Shown here one piece after another: positions 44,261 through 53,599 of a stretch of 64,000 nt of DNA. Under the pieces are notes generated by a model, which was not told the DNA's origin, searched no databases, and saw only the letters and a list, made by a program, of their open reading frames with translations. The position numbers were made by a program, and so were the translations under genes. The DNA comes from an uncultured Eubacteriales bacterium (lineage in GTDB: Bacteria > Bacillota > Clostridia > Oscillospirales > UBA644), in NCBI GenBank assembly GCA_959604355.1, contig CAUHAO010000002.1:62001-126000 (forward strand), in the 5' to 3' direction. Numbering within the stretch: position 1 is the first letter of the stretch; every line of letters starts with the position of its first letter.

Positions 44261-44364
44261 ACGGCGATAAGCGAGGTTTTTTCGTTATCCGAGAGAATAT
44301 AAGCGAAAAAACGAATACGCGGCGATAATCAAAGAAAATTCAAATATTATACAGCCGTTAACAC

Positions 44365-44393
44365 TTGACATTTTATCCAAAACAAGGTATAAT
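44365..44393 (+). promoter_or_regulatory. promoter of the 44433 membrane protein gene
   Basis: TTGACA (44365-44370), 17-base spacer, TATAAT (44388-44393), perfect consensus. Confidence 0.85.
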
Positions 44394-44432
44394 TGTTATG
44401 TATTATATTTTCGGTCGAAGGAGATATGGTTA

Positions 44433-45299
44433 ATGAAGGCAAAGCATTATTTGAGACTTCTTGCGCCTCTATGTATTTTCGGTTTCGCTTTCAGGATCCT
44501 TGAAATAATTTTCGCGATAGAGCCTCAGACAGGATTTTATGTGAACGGAAGCGTTATTCCGACATTATTCAATGTCTATGTCATTATTGCCTCTCTTTTT
44601 CTGCTGTCATCTATTATTTTCGTAAAGAAAGAAACGAAACCCGTAAGAGCAAGACTCGCATCCTTCGGCAAGATTGAAAGTTTCGTCTCGCTCATGTCGG
44701 CGGTATTTTTCCTTTCTGCGACTATGCAGCAGATACTTCTCAATATTGTAAGCATCAAAAAGTATTCCTCATTTACCGATGTTTTGAAAGATCTTGAAAT
44801 ATATGAGTTTGTCGTTGCTGTCTTGGCGGCACTTTTCCTTGTCCATCTCTCTTCATCTCCGAAAAAAGCCATAAAGAATAAGTTTTACATCGTTATATCT
44901 CTTGCGTGTCCGTTGTTCTGCCTGCTCAGACTTCTGGAAATATTTACGGATCTCTCTCAGATACTTTCACGCGCATACGGCGACTATTCCATAATTTTTC
45001 TTGCGGCATCCGCTCTCGCGTATATGAATCTGTCTAAAATCATAGCGGGCAACCGCGCCAGAAAATATATGGTGGGATTCGGTATGACCGCCGTATTCTT
45101 CGGAGGGATACGTCTTGCGGATCTCGTAATGCGCATTCTTCCCAATGATCCGTATAATATTTCGCTCGATATCCTTATGGGCTTTGCTGACGTGTTCTCG
45201 GCGCTTTTCATCCTTGTTATTGTTATAAAGGTGATACGTAAGCCCGTAGCGAAAGCTGAGGAGACGAAGAAGTCTGAAATTTCAGAGGTATTACAGTAA
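44433..45299 (+). CDS. unknown eight-helix membrane protein
   Basis: 288 residues with about eight membrane segments and a Lys/Glu-rich cytoplasmic tail. An internal symmetry is suggested by FRILEIIFAIE (about 18-28) and LRLLEIFTDLS (about 166-176), both at the end of a helix. No family is recognised. GAAGGAGAT gives the start. It has its own consensus promoter and terminator, so it is a single-gene unit. Confidence 0.8.
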   Translation: MKAKHYLRLLAPLCIFGFAFRILEIIFAIEPQTGFYVNGSVIPTLFNVYVIIASLFLLSSIIFVKKETKPVRARLASFGKIESFVSLMSAVFFLSATMQQILLNIVSIKKYSSFTDVLKDLEIYEFVVAVLAALFLVHLSSSPKKAIKNKFYIVISLACPLFCLLRLLEIFTDLSQILSRAYGDYSIIFLAASALAYMNLSKIIAGNRARKYMVGFGMTAVFFGGIRLADLVMRILPNDPYNISLDILMGFADVFSALFILVIVIKVIRKPVAKAEETKKSEISEVLQ

Positions 45300-45305
45300 A
45301 AACGA

Positions 45306-45330
45306 CAGAGGTGCTTGCACCTCTGTTTTT
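45306..45330 (+). terminator. intrinsic terminator
   Basis: CAGAGGTGC / GCACCTCTG with a TT loop (45306-45325), followed by TTTTT. Confidence 0.88.
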
Positions 45331-45407
45331 CTTTTTGACGGGAAAAGACATTTTTGCTACAATTGAAATATATTATTCAAAAAAAATCGAAATATACCGG
45401 AAATCGC

Positions 45408-45436
45408 TTTACAAATCACATGAATATTGATATAAT
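45408..45436 (+). promoter_or_regulatory. promoter of glyA
   Basis: TTTACA (45408-45413), 17-base spacer, TATAAT (45431-45436). Confidence 0.75.
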
Positions 45437-45487
45437 ATGTATTATATGAATATATAAATTATAGACTCGTTTCAAGGGGGAAAGCCG

Positions 45488-46732
45488 ATGAGAAATATTG
45501 ATTATGTAACAAAGTTCGATCCTGAAGTCGGAAATGCGATAAAAGCGGAATATGACCGCCAGTGCAGAAATATTGAGCTTATTGCATCCGAAAACATTGT
45601 TTCCGAGACCGTCATGGCGGCAATGGGGACGATCCTTACCAATAAGTACGCGGAAGGATATCCGGGTAAAAGATATTACGGCGGATGCGAGTGCGTGGAC
45701 GTCGTTGAAGATATCGCAAGAGACAGAGCAAAACAGCTTTTCGGCGCGGAACACGCAAACGTCCAGCCTCACAGCGGCGCGCAGGCGAACACCGCGGTGT
45801 ATTTCGCGTTTCTTAAACCCGGCGATACCATTATGGGTATGAATCTCGCTCACGGCGGACATCTTACTCACGGTTCTCCGGTAAATATTTCCGGCTCTTA
45901 TTTCAATATCGTGCCTTACGGCGTCGATGATGTCACCCACAGAATAGATTACGATCAGGTCGAAGCTCTTGCAAAACAGAATAAACCTAAGATTATCGTC
46001 GCAGGTGCAAGTGCATATCCCAGAACTATCGACTTCAAGAAATTTGCAGATATCGCTCATTCCGTCGGTGCACTGCTTATGGTCGATATGGCTCATATTG
46101 CGGGACTTGTTGCGGCAGGTCTTCATCCGTCGCCTGTTCCTTACGCAGATATCGTCACAACGACCACCCATAAGACTCTCCGCGGCCCGAGAGGCGGTAT
46201 GATTCTTTGCAAGGAAGAATACGCCAAAGCAATAGATAAGTCAATTTTCCCCGGTACTCAGGGCGGCCCTTTGATGCACGTCATTGCGGCAAAAGCTGTC
46301 GCGCTCGGAGAGGCTCTCAAACCCGAATTCAAGGAATACCAGACTCAGATTGTTAAAAATGCGGCAGTCCTTGCCGATGAACTCATGGCAAAAGGCTTTG
46401 ACCTTGTTTCCGGCGGTACAGACAACCACCTTATGCTTGTTGACCTGAGAAAGTTCAATATAACGGGTAAGGAGCTCGAGAAGAAGCTTGACGAGGTGCG
46501 TATAACAGCGAACAAGAACGCTATTCCCAACGATCCTCAGACGCCTTTCATCACCAGCGGTGTAAGACTCGGTACGCCCGCAGTCACATCCAGAGGTTTC
46601 AACGAGGACGATATGCGCGTCGTTGCGGATTGCATCTATCAGACCGCGGCTCATTTTGAGAAAGCAGATGAGATCCGAGCGGCAGTCGCCGAACTTTGCA
46701 TGAAACATCCCATTTATCAGAATATAGACTGA
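45488..46732 (+). CDS. glyA: serine hydroxymethyltransferase
   Basis: 414 residues, standard length. A PLP enzyme that interconverts serine and glycine with tetrahydrofolate. Visible motifs: [36 protein letters not shown], and the PLP lysine in [14 protein letters not shown]. The start follows AAGGGGGAAAG. Next gene 30 bases downstream; own promoter. It supplies one-carbon units and glycine. Confidence 0.97.
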   Translation: MRNIDYVTKFDPEVGNAIKAEYDRQCRNIELIASENIVSETVMAAMGTILTNKYAEGYPGKRYYGGCECVDVVEDIARDRAKQLFGAEHANVQPHSGAQANTAVYFAFLKPGDTIMGMNLAHGGHLTHGSPVNISGSYFNIVPYGVDDVTHRIDYDQVEALAKQNKPKIIVAGASAYPRTIDFKKFADIAHSVGALLMVDMAHIAGLVAAGLHPSPVPYADIVTTTTHKTLRGPRGGMILCKEEYAKAIDKSIFPGTQGGPLMHVIAAKAVALGEALKPEFKEYQTQIVKNAAVLADELMAKGFDLVSGGTDNHLMLVDLRKFNITGKELEKKLDEVRITANKNAIPNDPQTPFITSGVRLGTPAVTSRGFNEDDMRVVADCIYQTAAHFEKADEIRAAVAELCMKHPIYQNID

Positions 46733-46762
46733 TTTGCGGTTTCCGCAGAAGAGGAATATCAT

Positions 46763-48046
46763 ATGGCCACATACGAACCATTGGCGGCGCGCATGCGCCC
46801 GTCATCGCTCGACGATTTTGTCGGTCAGCAGCATCTTGTCGCAAAAGACAGACCGTTGCGCAGAATAATCGACAGCGGCAATATTCCGAATATGATATTT
46901 TACGGCTCATCCGGTATAGGCAAGACGACTCTTGCCTATATCATTGCGGGAAAAACACAGAAAACTTTATATAAACTCAACGCCACCACAGCCTCTTCCG
47001 GCGATATCAAGGAGATAATATCGCAGCTTGACGGGCTTACGGGCGAAAACGGCGTTATACTGTATCTTGACGAGATACAGTATTTTAATAAAAAGCAACA
47101 GCAGCTTCTGCTCGAATTCATCGAGAGCGGAAAAATCACATTGATAGCCTCAACGACTGAAAATCCGTATTTTTATATTTATAACGCAATACTCAGCCGC
47201 TGTACTGTTTTTGAGTTCAAGCCTGTGCCTTCAAAGGATGTGGAGAAAGCGGTAAAGAGGGGATTTGACCGAGTCGCGGCAGACTCCGAAATACGGCTGA
47301 AGATCGAGGACGGCGTCATTGAATACATAGCGGCAAGCTGCGGCGGGGATGTAAGAAAGTCTCTCAATACCGTGGAGCTGCTCACGGCGTCACGTCCCGG
47401 ACAGCAGGTTGTCGAGGTCTCGCTTGAAGCGGCGAAAATGCTTTCTCAGAAGAGCAATATGCGCTATGACCGCGACGGTGACGCGCATTATGATATTCTT
47501 TCCGCGTTTCAGAAGTCGATACGCGGCTCCGACCCCGATGCATCGATACATTATCTTGCGCGTCTTATCGAGGGCGGTGATATGGCATCGATCTGCCGCA
47601 GACTTCTTGTTATCGCGTCCGAGGATATAGGCCTTGCATTCCCGCAGGCGATATCAATAACAAAAGCGTGCGTGGATTCTGCGCTGCAGCTTGGGTTTCC
47701 TGAAGCTCGTATTCCGCTGGCGGAGGCTGTGATACTCCTTGCGACAGCTCCCAAGTCAAATTCGGGGATCTGCGCCATAGATGCGGCTCTTGAAAAAGTA
47801 CGTTCGGGCGAATGCGGAGACATACCCGCGCATCTCAAAGATACGCATTACAGCGGTGCGGCGAAAATGGGCAGGGGGCTGGAATACAAATACCCACACA
47901 GTTTTCCCAACAGTTGGGTAAAACAGCAATATTTACCTGATAGCATCAAAAATGATGTTTATTACGAATACGGAAATAATAAGACCGAACAGGCGGCAGC
48001 CGCATATTGGGATAAGATAAAAAATGAAAAAACTGACAAAAAATGA
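46763..48046 (+). CDS. rarA: replication-associated recombination protein A (RarA/MgsA)
   Basis: 427 residues. AAA+ ATPase with RMRPSSLDDFVGQQHLV start, Walker A GSSGIGKTT, Walker B ILYLDEIQYF, arginine-finger region ILSRCTVFEF, and the family C-terminal domain (SALQLGFPEARIPLAEAVILLA, HLKDTHYSGAAKMG, read in pieces). It acts at stalled replication forks. The end overlaps nth by 23 bases, so the two DNA-repair genes are co-transcribed. Confidence 0.95.
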   Translation: MATYEPLAARMRPSSLDDFVGQQHLVAKDRPLRRIIDSGNIPNMIFYGSSGIGKTTLAYIIAGKTQKTLYKLNATTASSGDIKEIISQLDGLTGENGVILYLDEIQYFNKKQQQLLLEFIESGKITLIASTTENPYFYIYNAILSRCTVFEFKPVPSKDVEKAVKRGFDRVAADSEIRLKIEDGVIEYIAASCGGDVRKSLNTVELLTASRPGQQVVEVSLEAAKMLSQKSNMRYDRDGDAHYDILSAFQKSIRGSDPDASIHYLARLIEGGDMASICRRLLVIASEDIGLAFPQAISITKACVDSALQLGFPEARIPLAEAVILLATAPKSNSGICAIDAALEKVRSGECGDIPAHLKDTHYSGAAKMGRGLEYKYPHSFPNSWVKQQYLPDSIKNDVYYEYGNNKTEQAAAAYWDKIKNEKTDKK

Positions 48047-48674
48047 GGCCCTGCAGGTCCACGACCGACTTTTGCAGATGTATCCGGACCGCCGCTGTGC
48101 GCTGGAGTATTCTTCGCCGTTCCAGCTCCTTGTGGCGGCACGGCTTTCCGCGCAATGCACCGATATACGTGTCAACGAGGTAACCGAAAAGCTTTTTGAG
48201 GTTTATCCTACGGAGAAAGAACTGGCGGCAGCTCTTCCCGAAGAGGTGGAACGGATAATATTTTCATGCGGACTGTATAAAACCAAAACTCACGACATTA
48301 TCGCCGCCGCAAAGCAGGTTGTCGCTCTCGGCGCGATACCCGACACTATGGATGGAATGCTTCAGCTTCCGGGGGTCGGACGGAAAATAGCAAATCTGCT
48401 TTTGGGCGAAATTTACGGCTGTCCCGGTGTCGTCATAGTTGACACTCATTGCATAAGACTTGCAAACAGAATAGGTTTTTGCGAGGAAAAAGACCCGAAA
48501 AAGATAGAAATGCTCCTGCGTAAAGTGATCCCCGCGCAGACAAGCCTTGATTTTTGTCACGCCATAGTATGGCACGGCAGAAAGGTCTGCAAAGCTCCGA
48601 ATCCCGACTGTGAGCATTGTGGGCTTAATGATATATGCAGAAAAAATATTGTGATAAAAGGTAAAAAGAAATGA
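48024..48674 (+). CDS. nth: endonuclease III (DNA glycosylase/AP lyase)
   Basis: 216 residues. Helix-hairpin-helix with catalytic Lys in LPGVGRKIANLLL, catalytic Asp in VIVDTHCIRLANR, and the C-terminal [4Fe-4S] ligands spaced as in Nth (CKAPNPDCEHCGLNDIC). It excises oxidised pyrimidines and cuts at AP sites. It overlaps rarA at its start and prmA at its end (ATGA). Confidence 0.96.
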   Translation: MKKLTKNEALQVHDRLLQMYPDRRCALEYSSPFQLLVAARLSAQCTDIRVNEVTEKLFEVYPTEKELAAALPEEVERIIFSCGLYKTKTHDIIAAAKQVVALGAIPDTMDGMLQLPGVGRKIANLLLGEIYGCPGVVIVDTHCIRLANRIGFCEEKDPKKIEMLLRKVIPAQTSLDFCHAIVWHGRKVCKAPNPDCEHCGLNDICRKNIVIKGKKK

Positions 48675-49600
48675 AATATAATGAGGTCCTTATTAAAATA
48701 AAATCTTCCGACGGAGAAGCGGCATGCAATATTGCAAGCATGCTTGACGTCGGCGGACTGTATCTTGAAGATTATTCGGATATGATGGACTGTCAGCTTG
48801 TAAAGAGTGTCGGAATAATCGACGACGACCTGCTCAATAAGGACCGTACCCGCGCGACGCTCCACGTTTACCTGAGCCGGGATATCAATCTTGCCGAGGC
48901 TACAGAATATCTCAAAGAAAGATATACAGACGTCGGCATTGAATATGAAATAAGCCTTTCCCAGATCGACGAGGATGAATACGCGACATCATGGAAAAAG
49001 TTCTATAAGCCTTTCAAGGTCGGCAAACATATCGTTGTCGTTCCCGAATGGGAAAAATACGACGCGAAAGAAGGAGAGATCCCGCTTGTTATCGACCCCG
49101 GAATGGCTTTCGGTACAGGCTCGCACGAAACGACAAGCAGCTGTATCGAAGCGGTGCAGAAATATGTGAAGGCTGATGACACGGTGCTTGACGTCGGCTG
49201 CGGAAGCGGCATACTGTCGATATCCGCATTGCTCATGGGCGCGAAAGAGGCGACGGGGCTTGACGTTGACAGTATAGCAGTCGAAGTCTCCAAACGTAAC
49301 GCGGCACTCAATACTTTTAATGGTGCATATTACGCTTATAAATGCAATATTCTCGAAGAAGAGCCGCCTGTCGGGAGCAAAAAGTTCAATGTTGTCACTG
49401 CGAACATAGTCGCGGACATAATAATAATGCTCAGCGGCATTATCGGAAAATATATCGAAGAAAACGGCTATTTCATAGTTTCGGGAATAATCACCGAGCG
49501 TGCACCTGAAGTCGTAGCAGCGCTTGAAAAAAACAATTTCAAAATTATAGACAGCAAAGAAAACAAAGGCTGGATGATGTACGTTGCAACAGCGAAATAA
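48671..49600 (+). CDS. prmA: ribosomal protein L11 methyltransferase
   Basis: 309 residues. The N-terminal ferredoxin-like substrate domain is followed by a class I SAM-dependent methyltransferase (DPGMAFGTGSHETTSSC, then LDVGCGSGILSISALLMGA). It trimethylates L11. The start overlaps nth; a terminator follows at 49618. Confidence 0.95.
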   Translation: MKYNEVLIKIKSSDGEAACNIASMLDVGGLYLEDYSDMMDCQLVKSVGIIDDDLLNKDRTRATLHVYLSRDINLAEATEYLKERYTDVGIEYEISLSQIDEDEYATSWKKFYKPFKVGKHIVVVPEWEKYDAKEGEIPLVIDPGMAFGTGSHETTSSCIEAVQKYVKADDTVLDVGCGSGILSISALLMGAKEATGLDVDSIAVEVSKRNAALNTFNGAYYAYKCNILEEEPPVGSKKFNVVTANIVADIIIMLSGIIGKYIEENGYFIVSGIITERAPEVVAALEKNNFKIIDSKENKGWMMYVATAK

Positions 49601-49617
49601 TTAAAATGTATATACGG

Positions 49618-49647
49618 ATACCGCGGTTTTATTTCCGCGGTATTTTT
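49618..49647 (+). terminator. intrinsic terminator of glyA-rarA-nth-prmA
   Basis: ATACCGCGG / CCGCGGTAT (49618-49626 with 49635-49643), followed by TTTTT. Confidence 0.9.
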
Positions 49648-49707
49648 GTATATTTAAGGTTTTTCAAGAAATAATACAACCGATATCAGTTAAAAGGTGG
49701 TATTGGT

Positions 49708-50151
49708 ATGAAAGCAGAAGACTATCAGACTCTTGTTGATAAGAAAACAAAAAATTCCCCAATGCTGAAAGACTGCATTCTCGCGTATGTTATCGGCGGC
49801 GGAATATGTATGCTCGGGCAAGCGTTTTTCGATATTTACACAAAGGCATGCAATCTGCCTGAAGAAACCGCTGGAACATTCGTGTCAATCACGCTCGTTT
49901 TTCTGACTGCTCTTTTTACGGGCATAGGCTGGTTTGACGAGCTCGGAAAAGTCGCCGGCGCGGGTACTCTTGTTCCCATAACCGGATTTGCAAACGCGAT
50001 GGTATCTCCCGCGGTCGAGTTCAAGACCGAAGGCGTGATCCTCGGCATAGGGCCGAAGCTTTTCTCAATAGCGGGGTCCGTAATCGTTTACGGTACTGTC
50101 GCGGCATTTATTTACGGATTGATCTACTATGTGTTTACGAGGTTGATATGA
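49708..50151 (+). CDS. spoVAC: stage V sporulation protein AC
   Basis: 147 residues with about four membrane helices; the SpoVAC pattern includes CILAYVIGGGICMLGQAF and GAGTLVPITGFANAMVSPA. SpoVA proteins form the channel for dipicolinic acid in developing and germinating spores. AAAAGGTGG precedes ATG. The end overlaps spoVAD. Expression in the forespore under sigma-G is expected for the family, but I did not establish a clear sigma-G promoter. Confidence 0.95.
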   Translation: MKAEDYQTLVDKKTKNSPMLKDCILAYVIGGGICMLGQAFFDIYTKACNLPEETAGTFVSITLVFLTALFTGIGWFDELGKVAGAGTLVPITGFANAMVSPAVEFKTEGVILGIGPKLFSIAGSVIVYGTVAAFIYGLIYYVFTRLI

Positions 50152-51164
50152 CGAAAAAAATCGGTACGGGAACATATGTTTTTTCATCCCCTGTGAAAAT
50201 CAGAGATTATGAGGTTACTGTCGGTCAGAAAGAAAAGGAAGGACCGCTCGGAGAATACTTTAAGTATTATTCCGATGACGAATACTTCGGGCAGGCTTCA
50301 TTCGAACAAGCCGAAACATTTATGCAAAAGGAGGTACTCGGCCGTGTTATTCAAAAGCAAGGACTTTCCGAACAAGATATTGACTTTGTCTTTGCGGGCG
50401 ATCTACTCAATCAGTGCACTGGTTCGAACTATAGCGTTCGTGATCTTGATGTGCAGTTTTTTGGGCTCTATGGCGCTTGCTCGACAATGGCTGAATCGAT
50501 GATATTATCATCAATGACCATAGACGGAGGCTTCGCGGAGCGCGCACTTGCGATGACAAGTTCACATTTCTGTTCTGCGGAAAGGCAGTTCCGATATCCG
50601 CTCGAATACGGATCACAGCGTCCGCCGGCGGCTCAATGGACTGTTACGGGCGCGGGCTGCGTACTGCTTGACGCAAGCGTCGGAAACGTATCGGTAAAGC
50701 AATGCTGTCCCGGCACTATCTGCGATATGGGAATAACGGATATTTCAAATATGGGTGCTGCAATGGCTCCGGCGGCGGCGCTGACCCTGAGAAAATTTCT
50801 TACGGACACAGGTACAAAGCCCGACGACTACGATCTCATAGTCACGGGGGACCTCGGCGCGGTCGGCTCGGAACTGCTCAGAGAACTCATGATGGAAGAC
50901 GGCACGCAGCTCGGCACTAATTACAACGACTGCGGCCTGATGATATACAACATCGAGACACAGGACGTTCATTCCGGAGGGTCGGGCTGCGGCTGCTCTG
51001 CGAGTGTCCTTACAGGATATATATTGCCTGAAATGGAGAAGGGGACGTACAAAAACGTTCTTTTCATCACTACCGGAGCTTTAATGAGCCCCACGATGAA
51101 TATGCAGGGCGAAAGTATTCCGGGAATAGCCCATCTTATAAATCTCGTCGGAGGTGCTGTATGA
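50148..51164 (+). CDS. spoVAD: stage V sporulation protein AD
   Basis: 338 residues with a thiolase-like fold and no membrane segment. Conserved stretches include GTYVFSSPVKI at the start, DFVFAGDLLNQC, FGLYGACSTM, MTSSHFCSAERQFRYPLEYG and the glycine-rich HSGGSGCGCSASV. SpoVAD binds dipicolinic acid and docks on the SpoVAC/AE membrane proteins. It overlaps both neighbours by four bases. Confidence 0.96.
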   Translation: MTKKIGTGTYVFSSPVKIRDYEVTVGQKEKEGPLGEYFKYYSDDEYFGQASFEQAETFMQKEVLGRVIQKQGLSEQDIDFVFAGDLLNQCTGSNYSVRDLDVQFFGLYGACSTMAESMILSSMTIDGGFAERALAMTSSHFCSAERQFRYPLEYGSQRPPAAQWTVTGAGCVLLDASVGNVSVKQCCPGTICDMGITDISNMGAAMAPAAALTLRKFLTDTGTKPDDYDLIVTGDLGAVGSELLRELMMEDGTQLGTNYNDCGLMIYNIETQDVHSGGSGCGCSASVLTGYILPEMEKGTYKNVLFITTGALMSPTMNMQGESIPGIAHLINLVGGAV

Positions 51165-51514
51165 GTTATCTTTGGTCTTTTGTCATAGGCGGCGCGTTCT
51201 GCCTTGTGGGACAGATACTGATAGAAAAGACAAAGCTCACCCCCGCAAGGATCCTTGTCGGGTATGTCGTCGCGGGCGTATTTCTTTCCGCGATAGGCGT
51301 GTATCAGTATATTGCCGATTTCGCGGGAGCGGGCGCAAGCGTCCCGTTGACGGGGTTCGGACATTCACTTGCCAAAGCAACGGCTAAGGCGATAGAAGAA
51401 AAAGGTTTCCTCGGAGTATTCACAGGCGGTCTTACGGGAACAGCGGGCGGCATAGCCGCGGCTATTGTTTTCGGATATTTCGCGGCGCTTCTGTTCAGAT
51501 CCAGGAAAAAATAA
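51161..51514 (+). CDS. spoVAE: stage V sporulation protein AE (AEb type)
   Basis: 117 residues, about four membrane helices, paralogous to SpoVAC: SFVIGGAFCLVGQILIEKT, GAGASVPLTGFGHSLAKAT, and IVFGYFAALLFRSRKK at the end. Only the AEb-type protein is present; the usual third of a minimal C-D-E set. It is the last gene of the set and lies 53 bases before spoIIIAA. Confidence 0.94.
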   Translation: MSYLWSFVIGGAFCLVGQILIEKTKLTPARILVGYVVAGVFLSAIGVYQYIADFAGAGASVPLTGFGHSLAKATAKAIEEKGFLGVFTGGLTGTAGGIAAAIVFGYFAALLFRSRKK

Positions 51515-51528
51515 AGAGTAATATTTTG

Positions 51529-51565
51529 ACAAGCCCCCCAATACATTGTTACAAAGGGGGCTTGT
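51529..51565 (+). promoter_or_regulatory. hairpin covering the spoIIIAA ribosome-binding site
   Basis: ACAAGCCCCC (51529-51538) pairs perfectly with GGGGGCTTGT (51556-51565). The right arm contains the purine-rich ribosome-binding site of spoIIIAA (ATG 51568). An ATATT (51521-51525) and an AATACATT (51539-51546) about 14 bases apart resemble a sigma-E promoter; transcripts starting there would lack the left arm. Confidence 0.6.
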
Positions 51566-51567
51566 TC

Positions 51568-52554
51568 ATGCTTTCTGAAGTCGAAGAATTCCTGCCGCGA
51601 AAGCTGTCGGCGGCTCTGCGAAAAGCGGGAAAAAGTCTGGACGGATTAAAAGAGATCCGTATCGCATCGTCCGCCCCTGCGGCGCTTGTGTTCCCGGACG
51701 GAGTGAAATATATCGATGTTGCAGGGAGATTCGTTACGAGAGAAAAGGCCGTGAGCATATATCCTGGTGAGATGCCGGAGATATTCGCGGCGGTATGTAA
51801 AAATTCCGTATACTCATACGAGGATCAAATCCGCAGCGGATATATAACTACGGAGACGGGCATGCGAGTCGGACTTTGCGGAACGGCGGTTGTTACAGAC
51901 GAAAACGTAACGGGGATGAAAAACATAACGAGCCTTGTCTTCCGCATCGGCCGCGAAGTGACGGGGTGCGCGGAAGAAATGTTCGGATACATATTTGACG
52001 GCGTTCGGATTGTCAATACGGTCATTGTTTCGGCGCCGGGCTGCGGTAAGACCACTGTTTTGCGCGATATTTCAAGATGTTTCTCGCAAAAAGGTGTCCG
52101 TGCGTGCGTTGTTGACGAGCGTAACGAGATAGCCGCAATGAGCGGCGGCGTGGCAAGGTTCAATGTGGGCTTTCTGACGGATGTCCTGACAGGGTTCAGC
52201 AAGGCGGACGGCATAATACGTGCCATACGCACGCTTTCGCCGCAGGTTGTGCTGTGCGACGAATTAGGTACTGTCGACGAGGCGGAACAGCTCCTGTACG
52301 CTATGAACAGCGGATGCGGTTTCGTAATCACCGCACACGCGGGATCCGTCAAAGAGGCGGAATCAAGGGAATGCATCCGCAAATTGACGGAAAACGGCGC
52401 GATTAAACAGATAATTTTTATCGGTAAATCTTTCATCCGCGACCATCGGGTGTTCGATGTCAAGACGCTGGATCTTGCCGAAAGGATGGATGAAAATGAA
52501 GACTATTGCGATGTTAATTCTCTTCGCAGCGTGTTCGCTGACGGGACTTTATAA
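51568..52554 (+). CDS. spoIIIAA: stage III sporulation protein AA
   Basis: 328 residues. A secretion-type ATPase with Walker A SAPGCGKTT, Walker B VVLCDELG and the family segments VDERNEIAAMSGG and DVLTGFSKADGIIRAIRT. It powers the SpoIIIA-SpoIIQ channel that links mother cell and forespore. The start is ATG 51568 (MLSEVEEFLP); the in-frame start at 51526 has no support. It overlaps spoIIIAB. Confidence 0.95.
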   Translation: MLSEVEEFLPRKLSAALRKAGKSLDGLKEIRIASSAPAALVFPDGVKYIDVAGRFVTREKAVSIYPGEMPEIFAAVCKNSVYSYEDQIRSGYITTETGMRVGLCGTAVVTDENVTGMKNITSLVFRIGREVTGCAEEMFGYIFDGVRIVNTVIVSAPGCGKTTVLRDISRCFSQKGVRACVVDERNEIAAMSGGVARFNVGFLTDVLTGFSKADGIIRAIRTLSPQVVLCDELGTVDEAEQLLYAMNSGCGFVITAHAGSVKEAESRECIRKLTENGAIKQIIFIGKSFIRDHRVFDVKTLDLAERMDENEDYCDVNSLRSVFADGTL

Positions 52555-52978
52555 GAGCGCTTGCTTGAGGTATCGCTGTTCGGAGTTGGGCGCCTTCCTT
52601 AAAGGTTTTGAACGAATAGATCTGGAGCTGAAGCACTCTCCCGAACAGTCTTCTCAGATCCTTTTGCGTGCGTTTGAGGCTTCCGGCAGAGCGCTTTTTC
52701 GCGCAATTGCCGAAAAGCCGAACAATGCATATGACAATATCCGTGACGGACTGATACAAGCCTCGTGGCTGACGGAAAAGGACTGGAGAATCATAGATAG
52801 ATTCTTTGTGTCATTCGGAAAGACAGACAGAAAATTGCAGCAGGAGCTGTGCGGAAAAACCTTGGCGGAGCTTGAACAACAGAAGAAAGATGCTGACGAC
52901 AAATGCTCAAAAACGGCGGGGGTCTGGCTCAGGTCGGGAATACTTGCAGGGGCGTTCGCTGTCGTCATGTTTATATAA
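52496..52978 (+). CDS. spoIIIAB: stage III sporulation protein AB
   Basis: 160 residues. An N-terminal membrane helix (MKTIAMLILFAACSLTGLYKS), a helical domain (LGAFLKGFERIDLELKHS), and a C-terminal helix (SGILAGAFAVVMFI) match SpoIIIAB, related to GspF-type secretion proteins. ATG 52496 has better spacing from AAAGGA than ATG 52490; longer frames are rejected. It overlaps spoIIIAA by 59 bases. Confidence 0.92.
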   Translation: MKTIAMLILFAACSLTGLYKSACLRYRCSELGAFLKGFERIDLELKHSPEQSSQILLRAFEASGRALFRAIAEKPNNAYDNIRDGLIQASWLTEKDWRIIDRFFVSFGKTDRKLQQELCGKTLAELEQQKKDADDKCSKTAGVWLRSGILAGAFAVVMFI

Positions 52979-52991
52979 GGGATAATACATA

Positions 52992-53195
52992 ATGAATACA
53001 GATCTCCTTTTTCAGATTGCGGCTATCGGGATCATAGTTTCGCTTCTTAGTCAGCTGCTTACAAAATCCGATCGCTCGGAACACGCACTTATGGTCACGA
53101 TAGCAGGGCTGATAATAGTGATAATGCTTGTCATGGGGGAAATCCGCACGCTTTTTGACACTATGAAAAGCATTTTCGCACTTTCGGGCAGATAG
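52992..53195 (+). CDS. spoIIIAC: stage III sporulation protein AC
   Basis: 67 residues with two membrane helices (LLFQIAAIGIIVSLLSQLL and LMVTIAGLIIVIMLVM) separated by KSDRSEHA, the standard SpoIIIAC form and length. Part of the SpoIIIA channel. Confidence 0.95.
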   Translation: MNTDLLFQIAAIGIIVSLLSQLLTKSDRSEHALMVTIAGLIIVIMLVMGEIRTLFDTMKSIFALSGR

Positions 53196-53203
53196 GGAAC
53201 ATT

Positions 53204-53599
53204 ATGCAGATAGTAAGTATTTGCGGTATCGGTATATGCGGTGCACTTCTGTGCCTGATACTGCGCAGAGATCATCCCGAATTTTCGGCGATAGCGGCTG
53301 TCGCATGTGCCGTCGCGATGATACTCGCAGTGCTGGACAGCCTCGGAACGGCTTTTGCGTTTGCAGACGAGATGCTTTCGACGTCCGGCATTCCGGACAT
53401 GTATATAGCGGCGGTGATGAAGAGCCTCGGCATAGCGTATATAACGCAGTTTTCGGTGGATATGTGCAGGGACTCCGGACAGAGCGGAATCGCGTCAAAA
53501 ATAGAACTGGCGGGAAAGATTGCAATACTCATAACGGCGATACCGATACTCAGGGAGCTTCTTGATATCGTAAGAGGTATAACGGAAAAAGGATTATGA
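53204..53599 (+). CDS. spoIIIAD: stage III sporulation protein AD
   Basis: 131 residues, multi-spanning, with the SpoIIIAD pattern LCLILRRDHPEFSAI and MKSLGIAYITQFSVDMCRDSGQ. It overlaps spoIIIAE by four bases. Confidence 0.95.
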   Translation: MQIVSICGIGICGALLCLILRRDHPEFSAIAAVACAVAMILAVLDSLGTAFAFADEMLSTSGIPDMYIAAVMKSLGIAYITQFSVDMCRDSGQSGIASKIELAGKIAILITAIPILRELLDIVRGITEKGL

